From assembly GCA_050872805.1 (NCBI GenBank), contig JBNMHN010000049.1:1-9234 (forward strand): a stretch of DNA of 9,234 nt, read 5' to 3'. Positions 1-6,900 of this stretch are shown here, piece by piece; position 1 is the first letter of the stretch; every line of letters begins with the position of its first letter. A program made the translations under genes and the position numbers. Under the pieces are notes generated by a model. It was not told where the DNA came from. It did not search any database and saw only the letters and a program-made list of their open reading frames with translations. Source of the DNA: CAKVOD01 sp050872805 (GTDB taxonomy: Bacteria > Bacillota > Clostridia > Christensenellales > UBA1242).

Positions 1-45
1 ACAGTATTTGTTTTATTATAAAAGAGAAATGAAGGAGAAATAATA

Positions 46-726
46 ATGGAAGATAAGCATATAGCAGTCCTCGTGGACGTCGACAACGTGGATGTCTCGC
101 TCGATAACTTTCACGAAATCTTGAAAGTCTTGAAAAAGCAAGGCACAGTAGATTACGTCAAACTTTATGGTTACAACGAAAGAAAGCACACCAACTGGGG
201 TGACACAATTTCGTATATGGGCATCGACACCTGCACAACAATGCGTTTTAGAAAGCGCAACAAAAGTCAACTCGACTTGAGAATGGTTGTCGACGCTTTG
301 AACATCAACTACACCGAGCCAAGCATAAATACATTTTGTATCGTAGCAGGCAAAGGCGACCTCGTACCGCTTTTGGCAACGCTCCGCCTCAGCGGAAAAT
401 ACTTGCTTGAAGTTATGAACTTTGGTTCCGAAATCAATGGGCACCTCTTCAATGAGAAAATCTTGCTTTCAAGTGAAGTCGATGTCAAGCAAAAGAAGAA
501 AAACGAACTCGGTAAAAAGTTGCGTCAATTTTCTGAAAGAACCGCCGCAATGGCAATGGAAGACAATGTCAACAAAAATGAGCGCGACAAATTGATTAAA
601 GAAGTCGAACAAGCAATTGCCGAACTTGAGGAAAGCGGACAAGGTTCTAAGAGCGAAGACCCTGAAGAAAGAGAAATCTTTGGGAACCTTCAAAACATTG
701 TCGAAATTTTGAAAACAACATTATAA
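46..726 (+). CDS. NYN-domain (PIN-like, LabA/DUF88-type) putative ribonuclease
   Basis: The 226-residue protein has the NYN/PIN-like layout in residues 1-145. A first beta strand ends in an acidic cluster (VLVDVDNVD, D11/D13/N14). A mid-domain acidic helix follows (SQLDLRMVVDAL, D77 and D83). A third strand-loop reads IVAGKGDLVPLL (D105), followed by the usual L-R-x-x-G-K step. Family members are metal-dependent RNases or RNA-binding proteins in the cytoplasm, but the substrate here is unknown. The usual G-D-S-D of the third motif is G-K-G-D, so one acidic position is Lys103. Residues 146-226 form a highly charged, probably helical tail with no recognised domain. The start is supported by AAGGAG at 32-37, eight bases before the ATG. 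A TATTAT at 14-19 could be a -10 box, with its -35 outside the window. It is followed 28 bp later by the pyrophosphatase gene with no terminator between, so the two are probably co-transcribed. Confidence 0.85.
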   Translation: MEDKHIAVLVDVDNVDVSLDNFHEILKVLKKQGTVDYVKLYGYNERKHTNWGDTISYMGIDTCTTMRFRKRNKSQLDLRMVVDALNINYTEPSINTFCIVAGKGDLVPLLATLRLSGKYLLEVMNFGSEINGHLFNEKILLSSEVDVKQKKKNELGKKLRQFSERTAAMAMEDNVNKNERDKLIKEVEQAIAELEESGQGSKSEDPEEREIFGNLQNIVEILKTTL

Positions 727-754
727 CATTAGTAATATTTAGGAGATAGAAAAA

Positions 755-1285
755 ATGAACATTTGGCACGATTTATCTAGCGATAGAGTTAAAGAAGAAG
801 AATTTACAGCAGTGATTGAAATCACAAAAGGCAATAAAGCGAAATACGAACTTGACAAAGAAACAGGAATGATTATGCTTGATAGAGTCCTCTCAACATC
901 AATGGTCTATCCAGCAAACTATGGTTTCATCCCAAAAACATTAAGTGACGACGGTGACCCACTCGACGTACTTGTACTGTGCAGCGAACCGCTTATTAGT
1001 TTGAGTCTCGTCGAATGCAAACCAATCGCAGTAATTAAGATGATTGACGGCGGCGAAAATGATGAAAAAATCGTCGCAGTCGCAAAAAGTGATAAATTCT
1101 ATAACAAATTTAGCGATATGAGCGAACTTCCAGCACACATTTTTGACGAAATGGTACACTTCTTCAAATCATATAAAGCACTTGAAAACAAGTCTTGCGA
1201 AATCACAGGTGTCGAAAACAGCGAAAGCGCAAAAAAATACATCCGCGAAGCAATCGCACGTTATAATAGCAAATACGCAAAATAA
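755..1285 (+). CDS. ppa: Inorganic pyrophosphatase, family I (soluble)
   Basis: This cytoplasmic enzyme hydrolyses pyrophosphate to two phosphates, pulling nucleic-acid and aminoacyl-tRNA synthesis forward. The family signature D-G-D-P-L-D-V is present (D66, D68, D71). The other active-site positions known from the E. coli enzyme can be placed in order: E22, K30 and E32 in KYELDKE, R44 in LDRVLST, Y56 in YPANYGF, D98 and D103 with K105 in the IDGGENDEK segment, and Y140/K141 in HFFKSYK. At 176 residues it matches the usual bacterial length, so it looks complete and functional. The ribosome binding site is AGGAG at 741-745, ten bases before the ATG. It is the second gene of a probable operon with the upstream NYN gene and is followed by hairpins and a strong terminator at 1422-1461. 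Confidence 0.97.
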   Translation: MNIWHDLSSDRVKEEEFTAVIEITKGNKAKYELDKETGMIMLDRVLSTSMVYPANYGFIPKTLSDDGDPLDVLVLCSEPLISLSLVECKPIAVIKMIDGGENDEKIVAVAKSDKFYNKFSDMSELPAHIFDEMVHFFKSYKALENKSCEITGVENSESAKKYIREAIARYNSKYAK

Positions 1286-1300
1286 TTGTTTTTGATTATA

Positions 1301-1317
1301 GTTTGCGTTCCGCAAAC
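1301..1317. repeat. Short hairpin after ppa
   Basis: GTTTGCG and CGCAAAC form a perfect 7-bp stem with a 3-base loop, 15 bp after the ppa stop. There is no T-run directly after it, so it is a poor intrinsic terminator on its own. It may stabilise the 3' end of the mRNA or act with the hairpins that follow. Confidence 0.5.
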
Positions 1318-1335
1318 AAATTGCAACGTAAATGT

Positions 1336-1394
1336 TGAAAATTGCTTTCAAATTTTGCAATTTCAATATATTTATATTACAATTTTGTTGTAAT
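1336..1394. repeat. Two further AT-rich hairpins in the ppa 3' region
   Basis: TGAAAATTGC (1336-1345) pairs with GCAATTTCA (1357-1365) with one bulged A. ATTACAA (1376-1382) pairs perfectly with TTGTAAT (1388-1394) across a 5-base loop. Together with the hairpins at 1301 and 1422 they make the 225-bp gap between ppa and the next gene a run of four stem-loops. I see no small gene or known RNA family in this gap. Confidence 0.4.
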
Positions 1395-1421
1395 TTCTAG
1401 AAAGTAACAACAAAAACCAAG

Positions 1422-1461
1422 AAAAAATATCAAATGCACCCAAAACATTTGATATTTTTTT
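1422..1461. terminator. Strong intrinsic terminator after ppa, probably bidirectional
   Basis: AAAAAATATCAAATG (1422-1436) and CATTTGATATTTTTT (1446-1460) form a perfect 15-bp stem with a 9-base loop. The right arm ends in seven Ts and the left arm begins with six As, so it could stop transcription from either side. It ends the NYN-ppa operon. Its right arm overlaps the likely -35 box of the next gene. Confidence 0.88.
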
Positions 1462-1477
1462 GTTGTTGTGGTACACT
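1449..1477 (+). promoter_or_regulatory. Putative sigma-A-type promoter of the phase-variable surface protein
   Basis: TTGATA (1449-1454) and TACACT (1472-1477) are separated by 17 bp, the preferred spacing for the housekeeping sigma factor. They match 5/6 and 4/6 consensus bases. The predicted start near 1484 leaves a short leader with AAAAGGAG (1497-1504) before the ATG at 1511. The -35 lies inside the right arm of the upstream terminator. Assignment is by pattern only. Confidence 0.55.
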
Positions 1478-1510
1478 ATCAATGAAATTTTATGTGAAAA
1501 GGAGAAGATT

Positions 1511-3317
1511 ATGAAGTACTTAACTAAATGGGGGGGGGGGGTCTAAAAGTTCTCCACAATCTCATAAAACAACCTTAAGATTAGTTTTTGCGTGCCTACT
1601 AGCGTTTTTGGTGTCCACTTGCCTGCAACCGCTATGCGCGCAATTTCCGCCACAAACAAAGCAACTTATCGCGACGGACGCAAACACAATCTATGTCGCC
1701 AGCGCGGATGAGCTTTTAGCAATCGCAACAAATAATGATACAAACAACGGATATTCAGGCAAAACAATCGTCGTCACCAACGACATCACCTTTACAGGCT
1801 CTTGGACATCAATCGGCACAAGTTCTGTGCCTTTTGTCGGCACCTTCGACGGCAGCTTCCACACGATTGAAATAAATTTTAATAACGACTATTTTCATGG
1901 TTTGTTTCAATATGTTGGAGCGGGAGCGAATATTCAAAATATTAAATTTAAAAGTAAAAAAAGCTATCAGACTTCTTACGCGGCATTAATTCAATATTCA
2001 AAAGGAACAGCCGAAAAAAGTGTAACGATAAAAAACTGTGCAAACTATGCAGACACTGGGCTCAACGCATGGTCTTGCGCTGCGGGTGGAATAGTTGCTG
2101 AAGCCGAATATACAAATATAAACTCTTGTGCAAATTTTGGGGATGTAACAAATTTTAAAGCGGGAGGTATAGTTGGTAAGTGGAATAGCAAAGTATATGT
2201 AAATAATTGCTACAATTTTGGGAATGTTACAGCGAGTGGTTCAGAATCATGTAGTTCATATGGTATTGGTGGCAGCAACGTAACCAATAGTTATTGCATT
2301 TCAAACCTTACATCTGATGGGGAAGAGTTGAATTACTGGGGCGCCATTACTGGCGGCTATACTAGTAGTACACCATCTAATTGTTATTTCAAAGGAACAA
2401 TAACCAAAGCAGGTTCAAGTCAAACCCCCGAAAGCAGTGTAACAACCGTAACAGACGGCGCAAATCTTTACAATCTAGCAAAAGCTGCTGGGTGGGATTT
2501 TGAAAACACGTGGATTTATGACGACATCCACAACATCAATGGCTACCCACAATTGCGCGCATTTGTCGAAGAAGTTACAGTCAACATAGACTTAAACGGC
2601 GGCACTTATAGCGGTTCAACCACAATATCAAACGAAAAATACAACACAACTTGCACCTTGCCAAGCAATATCACAAAAGCAGGTTATACTTTCAATGGCT
2701 ACATTGTCGCAAGTGGTGACGGCACAGGCAGCGTGAGCGGTAACACATACACATTTGGCGCGGCAAACGGAACAGTGCAAGTTCAGTGGAAAGCGACAAA
2801 ATATACAATCACATACAATTTAGACGGTGGCTCTATGTCGGGACAAAAAACTACCTACACAATCGAAACCGAAACATTTACTTTGCCAACGCCAACCAAA
2901 GCAAAATACATTTTCCTCGGTTGGACAGGCAGCAACGGAACAACGCCGCAAACAAGTGTTAGCGTCACAAAAGGCACATACGGAAACCTATCATACACCG
3001 CGAATTGGCGCCTTGACTTCGTCAAAATTAATATATCTGTCACAATCAACAACAACCGCGCGTACATAATCTATCTGCTCAACGCAAATGGAGATGTAAC
3101 GCGTCAGTTTGTCGTCAAAAACGGAACAAAAATGTGCTTTACTCTTGACGGAGAGACAACATTTTCGCTGAAAGTCTATGAAACATTGTACCTAAGAAGC
3201 ACAATTGATGGCATCGAAACGCGTTGTGCCGAATATAAAAACATTTCTGGCACAAACCTTGACATTTCAATCATTCTTTCGGGCGCACACGACGTCAACA
3301 ACTGGCTCGTCGTGTGA
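1511..3317 (+). CDS. Phase-variable secreted GLUG/InlB-repeat surface protein (OFF frame in this sequence)
   Basis: The ATG at 1511 has an excellent ribosome binding site (AGGAG, 1500-1504). As written, its frame ends at TAA 1544 after 11 codons (MKYLTKWGGGV). The long open frame begins just after the 12-G run and stays open to TGA 3315. Removing one G (11 Gs) joins them into a 601-residue protein. In that ON form residues 1-21 are a basic n-region and 22-34 the hydrophobic core (LRLVFACLLAFLV), with likely signal peptidase cleavage after LCA (residue 43). Residues ~45-330 carry GLUG-like beta-helix repeats, three clear copies of a [KNS]C[AY]N[YF]-G-[DN] unit at ~173, 203 and 230, with GGIV turns. 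Two InlB B-repeat (Flg_new, Listeria-Bacteroides) domains follow at ~357-426 and ~430-499, each with an L[ND]GG motif and a closing Trp. Residues 500-601 are an unrecognised C-terminal domain. No LPXTG or TM anchor is visible. In the present frame only TTG 1608 or GTG 1611 could start, inside the signal core and without a ribosome binding site, so secretion should fail. Probable role: adhesin or other surface protein. Confidence 0.82.
1530..1541. repeat. Poly-G tract of 12, putative phase-variation switch
   Basis: Twelve consecutive Gs follow codon 6 of the surface-protein gene and encode W-G-G-G. With 12 Gs the ATG frame ends at 1544. With 13 it ends soon after, at a CCT-TAA about 35 bases downstream. 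Only 11 or 14 Gs open the full reading frame. Long G runs are hotspots for slipped-strand mispairing. Nothing comparable occurs elsewhere in this AT-leaning window. A homopolymer miscall in sequencing is the main alternative. Confidence 0.85.
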
Positions 3318-3355
3318 TATGATGTTTAAAAGTCAATAGGATGTGTGATATGATG
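3312..3355. repeat. 13-bp direct duplication spanning the stop codon
   Basis: GTGTGATATGATG occurs at 3312-3324, including the TGA stop of the surface-protein gene, and again at 3343-3355. Both copies are followed by one variable base and TTAA, giving 17 of 18 matches at a 31-bp offset. It looks like a small tandem duplication of the gene end, or a short repeated site. No function can be assigned. Confidence 0.6.
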
Positions 3356-3389
3356 GTTAATTGTTAATGTGAATAATTTATTAAAACTT

Positions 3390-3433
3390 AAAAGCAAGCA
3401 AAAGAGCGACACTCCACATTTTGCTTGCTTTTT
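3390..3433. terminator. Strong intrinsic terminator of the surface-protein gene
   Basis: AAAAGCAAGCAAAA (3390-3403) and TTTTGCTTGCTTTT (3419-3432) form a perfect 14-bp stem around a 15-base loop, ending in five Ts. The A-run on the left would also serve the opposite strand. It lies 72 bp after the stop codon and isolates the surface-protein gene from the downstream operon. Confidence 0.9.
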
Positions 3434-3458
3434 GTGCGTTGAGTGTAATAATTACATA

Positions 3459-3603
3459 TTGACCGCGCCAGCATCTAATTGGATATGACCGCTTTTTGTG
3501 GTAAGGGACTTGCCCTCATCGTCATTGCGAGGGACACCGTAGCAATCTCCGGGAACGGCAACACGATACATTATGGGCGCCCAAATATCTTGACCGCGTC
3601 AGC
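3459..3603. repeat. Dispersed intergenic repeat of the GTCATTGCGAG...GCAATCT type, bracketed by direct repeats
   Basis: This stretch is GC-richer than its flanks and carries GTCATTGCGAGG (3521-3532) followed by GTAGCAATCTCC (3539-3550), with ATTGC/GCAAT as the inner inverted repeat. That layout matches a short non-coding repeat family I know from intergenic regions of many bacterial genomes. TTGACCGCGCCAGC (3459-3472) and TTGACCGCGTCAGC (3590-3603) are 13/14 identical and bracket the core. A third TGACCGC lies at 3486-3492, and the palindrome GGGCGCCC is at 3575-3582. Together with 3318-3458 and 3604-3700, this 454-bp gap between genes holds no convincing gene. I infer a MITE- or REP-like element; mobility is not shown. 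Confidence 0.6.
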
Positions 3604-3700
3604 GTATAAAAATAATTCTCACACTTGTGCACCACTTGTCGAAAAAAGGCTTTTTATGAAAATTCAATCGTATAAAATGTCGACGCTTGCCTCAAAATGT

Positions 3701-3729
3701 TTGACTTAAATTGCTATAATTGATATAAT
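3701..3729 (+). promoter_or_regulatory. Strong sigma-A-type promoter of the Ig-protein/VirB4 operon
   Basis: TTGACT (3701-3706) and TATAAT (3724-3729) are separated by exactly 17 bp, matching 5/6 and 6/6 consensus bases. The predicted start near 3736 gives a leader of roughly 36 bases before the ATG at 3772, with AGAGGAAAG (3762-3770) as ribosome binding site. A second TATAAT at 3715-3720 is only 8 bp from the -35 and is not the partner. Confidence 0.75.
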
Positions 3730-3737
3730 AATATCAA
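3720..3737. promoter_or_regulatory. Palindrome over the -10 box, possible operator
   Basis: TTGATAT (3720-3726) and ATATCAA (3731-3737) form a 7-bp inverted repeat around AATA, covering the -10 element and the predicted transcription start. A repressor dimer bound here would block the promoter. No matching regulator gene is in the window, and AT-rich DNA gives such palindromes by chance, so this is tentative. Confidence 0.35.
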
Positions 3738-3771
3738 ATTTGCAAATAATAATCAAAACAAAGAGGAAAGT

Positions 3772-6700
3772 ATGAAGAAAGCGAATTTTCTAAACGCGTT
3801 AGCAACTGTTGCGTATTGTTTTTGCGCAATTATATTCATAATTTGGACATCAATCATAGTGGCATTTTGTTTGGGTTATTATACGCCCAAAACAGTATAT
3901 GCTGAAGATATTGCAATCGAAAGTGAGGACAACCCCCGAATTGAGTATATCAACAATCAGCCCGTGCTGCGCCTCAATGGTATCACCGAAAGTGACAACC
4001 CTAATGTTTTGGTGGACGCAACCTTTATCGTAAAGGGCAAAACAACCCCCAAAACTGACGCGGACGGCAACGTAATCGACGACAACGAGGTCACGGAAAC
4101 AAAAATCTACCTTTCCTCGACAAATGAAGATGTTGCAACCGTTTCGAAAGAAGCAAATCTCAACGAGCCGATCACAATTACCGTCGCAAAGAACGCGGAC
4201 GGCACAAATAAAGGCGGATTTTGCTTTATAAACATTAAAAACGAGCAAGGCTTGTTTATGAAATCGCCGCTTTGCATTTTTGTCGACATTCCCGTTACGG
4301 AACTTGAAATCAAAAGCACAAATATGCAAACCGAAGAAGTCGACGGACAAAAAAAATACTACATATATGAGAGCGAAATAGGCAACATAACAACAAATTT
4401 CTTGCCCGCAAACTCTAAAGACCCAACGCACCTAGACAACAATTCTTCATTTGCTAGATTTAGAAAAAATGCAAAAACAGTTGAATACTATTTTGACGAA
4501 GAAAGCGCAAAAGATGTCGTTTCAATCGACGCCAGCGGCAAAATTACCGCATTGAAAGTCGGCGAAGCAAAAATTTGGGCGCGCACCTTAAAAACATACG
4601 ACGACATTGACTTTGTCAACAACTATGTTCCCGACCAACCTGAGGACGCAGGCTACATCCCAGAAGAAAAACTTGTTGGGCGCTATGTCTATACAAGTAT
4701 AGTTGTTGAAGTCAAGGAAGTCACACTCGATGCAATCGAAATGAACCAAAGCGGCTTGATAACGCTTGACCTCTTCAAGACAAAAACTCTTTCCGCGGCA
4801 GACTTGGGCATAACTCTCAAAGCCAGCAACGGCAGCAGCACATACTTTGCCACATTGCTAGACGACCTAATCATTACGTCGAAAAACAAGGAACTAAAAA
4901 TCGAAAAGGACACGAAAGCAAAGGTTTGGAATTTTACAGTACTACAATATCCGTCAAGCGGACTTACAATTGAAGTAACTTTGCCGAATTCGTCACTTTC
5001 CGTCACATCGTCGTCTTTTGACGTAAATCTTGACAATGTCAAAGCACTAAATTTTGAGGGGACAAGCAAATCAGACACAAACAAAACCTACAACGACCAA
5101 GTGCTGAAAAATATCACCAAGTATGGCGAAACAATCACAACTACCTACAATGACACCATTTGGGAATGGGAAAACAACACCGAAATAGTGCCTGAAAATG
5201 GGAAAACATCAACATCTTATTTTGAAGTAAAACTCTTTGCCGTCGGCACATATCACTATGGCGCGCAATATAAAGAGGGCACCTTTACCAACGAGCAAGG
5301 ACAAGAAATCATCGGGCTTTCAAACGTAACATTTGCAAATTTTGGGCGTGAAGTGCGCGGCAGCAACCTGACAGATCCAAGTGTTGTGCAAGCGCTTTCA
5401 AGAGGAACAATCGTTCTCCGCGCGTGTGTCATCAAAACCGACATCGACGGCAACCCCGTTGACCTTGACGGCAACATTATAAAGTTCGACCAATATGGCA
5501 ACGTAGTTGACGAAAATGGGGAAATCAAAACAACGGATATGCCGACATTCTTCTCAATTGCGCAAAGCCAACTCGTGCTATTTAAAGTCGTCGAAAATCT
5601 TGTCGACATTGAAGGGTATTTTGAAGGTTTGCCTGAATATAACGGTTCATCTGAAAACACCGCAATTGGAGTAAAACCCGTCGCAGTATCTTGCGGCAGT
5701 GGAGTATCAATCAAACTTGAAGGAAATAGCGATGGCGCATTGTTTGACGCATATAACAATACAACGGCCAAAGGTGCGTGGTTGCGTGCAACAACAAACG
5801 CGAAAGATGAAGCCACCGTCAACCCAACATTGACAGCAGTCGAGGACGAGGGCGGACTACAAAAGTATTATCTCAATATTGAGTTTAACGCTAGCAATCT
5901 TTCAACCGAATACATTGAACAAGGTGTCCAACTGATGTACTATACAGGCACATCAAAAACACCTGATGGCTACGAAAACTTGGGGTTGTTCCAATTTTAT
6001 GTAATTGAAGTGCCAGTTGAAAAAATCAAAATCAATACCAACGTCGACCCAACTGAGCTCACCGGAAATTACGAACCTGTCTACAAACTCACAGGCATCA
6101 TCAACTACAACCAGAAAACAAACGGCGGAAAGAGCGAAGTAACATCACTCAGTGTCGACTGGGGTACGCTTGATGACGAAGGCAACTTGACTAAATTTGA
6201 ACTTTACAAACCGACATTGACGGCGGGCGAAGTCCAAATCTTGAAAGGCAAAATCGTAGGCAAAGACTATATCTTGCCAGCGGAACTGCAAATTTCAAAC
6301 GTAAGTTTTGAGCAAGACGTAACAAGCGAAACAGCAGCATACGGCGCAATTATTCCGTATACACAAGGCGGCGAAACCAAAAAAATTGGCGACATTATGA
6401 TAAGGGAACTCGGCAAAGAGTTCGACATAGTATGTGCGTCCTTGAAAAATGGTTCAACAATCGTTTCTGACACCATACACATTAGCGGTACGCTTGTAGA
6501 CGATGGCGCAATCAGCCTTATGTGGAACACAAATGCAGGTGCGGAACCCGAGGACGACGCATATACCTTGACCGTATCAAGTGCGTTGCTACAAAACATT
6601 AATGACAAGGGCGGCTTGGAATTGCGTGTTCAAGACTTGTTTGGACTTAGACTTGCCGGTGCAGGCGTCCAATCACAAGACGTCTACATCTCAAGCACAT

Positions 6701-6891
6701 CGCAATTCTTGAGTTTTGAAGTCCCGAGCGAATATACTACGCTTGTAGAAAAAACAAGTGATGATAGACTTATCTATCGTTCTGTGGCATTTGATAAGAC
6801 AACAACAATTGAATTAAATGTCATCCTCACCACCGAAAACGGACTAAATATTAGACAAAAATACAAAATAAAATTCACTGTTAAATCGTAA
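3772..6891 (+). CDS. Large membrane-anchored or secreted Ig-like (Big_2-type) surface protein
   Basis: The 1039-residue protein begins MKK and has a long hydrophobic segment at residues ~10-36, followed by TVYA-ED at 41-46. It is either a signal peptide cut after Ala44 or an N-terminal membrane anchor. The rest is beta-rich and Thr/Ser/Asn/Asp-rich. Ig-like units are marked by SSTNEDVATVS near 116, DVVSIDASGKITALKVGEAKI at ~248-268 (a classic Big_2 signature), and recurring entry strands VTELEIKST (~175), VEVKEVTLDAI (~311) and PVEKIKINTN (~748). Residues ~556-585 hold tandem D-x-x-G-[NE] turns. No LPXTG, C-terminal membrane helix or catalytic motif is seen. The VirB4-type ATPase starts 9 bases after its stop, so it probably belongs to a secretion or conjugation operon, as a surface, adhesion or channel-associated subunit. 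That role is inferred from context alone. The start is supported by AGAGGAAAG directly before the ATG. Confidence 0.85.
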   Translation: MKKANFLNALATVAYCFCAIIFIIWTSIIVAFCLGYYTPKTVYAEDIAIESEDNPRIEYINNQPVLRLNGITESDNPNVLVDATFIVKGKTTPKTDADGNVIDDNEVTETKIYLSSTNEDVATVSKEANLNEPITITVAKNADGTNKGGFCFINIKNEQGLFMKSPLCIFVDIPVTELEIKSTNMQTEEVDGQKKYYIYESEIGNITTNFLPANSKDPTHLDNNSSFARFRKNAKTVEYYFDEESAKDVVSIDASGKITALKVGEAKIWARTLKTYDDIDFVNNYVPDQPEDAGYIPEEKLVGRYVYTSIVVEVKEVTLDAIEMNQSGLITLDLFKTKTLSAADLGITLKASNGSSTYFATLLDDLIITSKNKELKIEKDTKAKVWNFTVLQYPSSGLTIEVTLPNSSLSVTSSSFDVNLDNVKALNFEGTSKSDTNKTYNDQVLKNITKYGETITTTYNDTIWEWENNTEIVPENGKTSTSYFEVKLFAVGTYHYGAQYKEGTFTNEQGQEIIGLSNVTFANFGREVRGSNLTDPSVVQALSRGTIVLRACVIKTDIDGNPVDLDGNIIKFDQYGNVVDENGEIKTTDMPTFFSIAQSQLVLFKVVENLVDIEGYFEGLPEYNGSSENTAIGVKPVAVSCGSGVSIKLEGNSDGALFDAYNNTTAKGAWLRATTNAKDEATVNPTLTAVEDEGGLQKYYLNIEFNASNLSTEYIEQGVQLMYYTGTSKTPDGYENLGLFQFYVIEVPVEKIKINTNVDPTELTGNYEPVYKLTGIINYNQKTNGGKSEVTSLSVDWGTLDDEGNLTKFELYKPTLTAGEVQILKGKIVGKDYILPAELQISNVSFEQDVTSETAAYGAIIPYTQGGETKKIGDIMIRELGKEFDIVCASLKNGSTIVSDTIHISGTLVDDGAISLMWNTNAGAEPEDDAYTLTVSSALLQNINDKGGLELRVQDLFGLRLAGAGVQSQDVYISSTSQFLSFEVPSEYTTLVEKTSDDRLIYRSVAFDKTTTIELNVILTTENGLNIRQKYKIKFTVKS

Positions 6892-6896
6892 AGGAG
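6891..6896 (+). promoter_or_regulatory. Ribosome binding site overlapping the upstream stop codon
   Basis: AAGGAG begins on the last A of the TAA stop of the Ig-like protein gene and sits four bases before the ATG at 6901. This arrangement indicates translational coupling of the two genes and fixes the VirB4 start. Confidence 0.8.
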
Positions 6897-6900
6897 AATT

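Noticed and set aside
1608..1622. Lipoprotein lipobox (VSTC) in the surface-protein signal peptide
   Set aside because: The residue before Cys is Thr rather than Gly/Ala/Ser, and a signal peptidase I site (LCA) follows, so a lipoprotein call is not supported.
1608..1640. TTG at 1608 as the true start of the surface protein
   Set aside because: It lies inside the hydrophobic signal core, has no ribosome binding site, and would lose the basic n-region. The ATG at 1511 with AGGAG and the G-tract explains the gene better.
3479..3709. A 76-codon + strand open frame in the intergenic region
   Set aside because: It starts at a TTG without a ribosome binding site, runs through the dispersed repeat and reaches into the -35 of the next promoter. 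It has no recognisable domain.
3715..3720. First TATAAT as the -10 box of the operon promoter
   Set aside because: It is only 8 bp from the TTGACT -35, whereas the second TATAAT at 3724 has the proper 17-bp spacing.
3850..4431. A 193-codon open frame on the - strand
   Set aside because: It is antisense to the Ig-like protein gene, with Cys/Phe/Val-rich composition typical of a shadow frame and no sensible start signal.
5256..5822. A 188-codon open frame on the - strand
   Set aside because: It is a shadow of the Ig-like protein gene. The coding frame on the + strand is continuous and has a signal peptide and Big_2 motifs.
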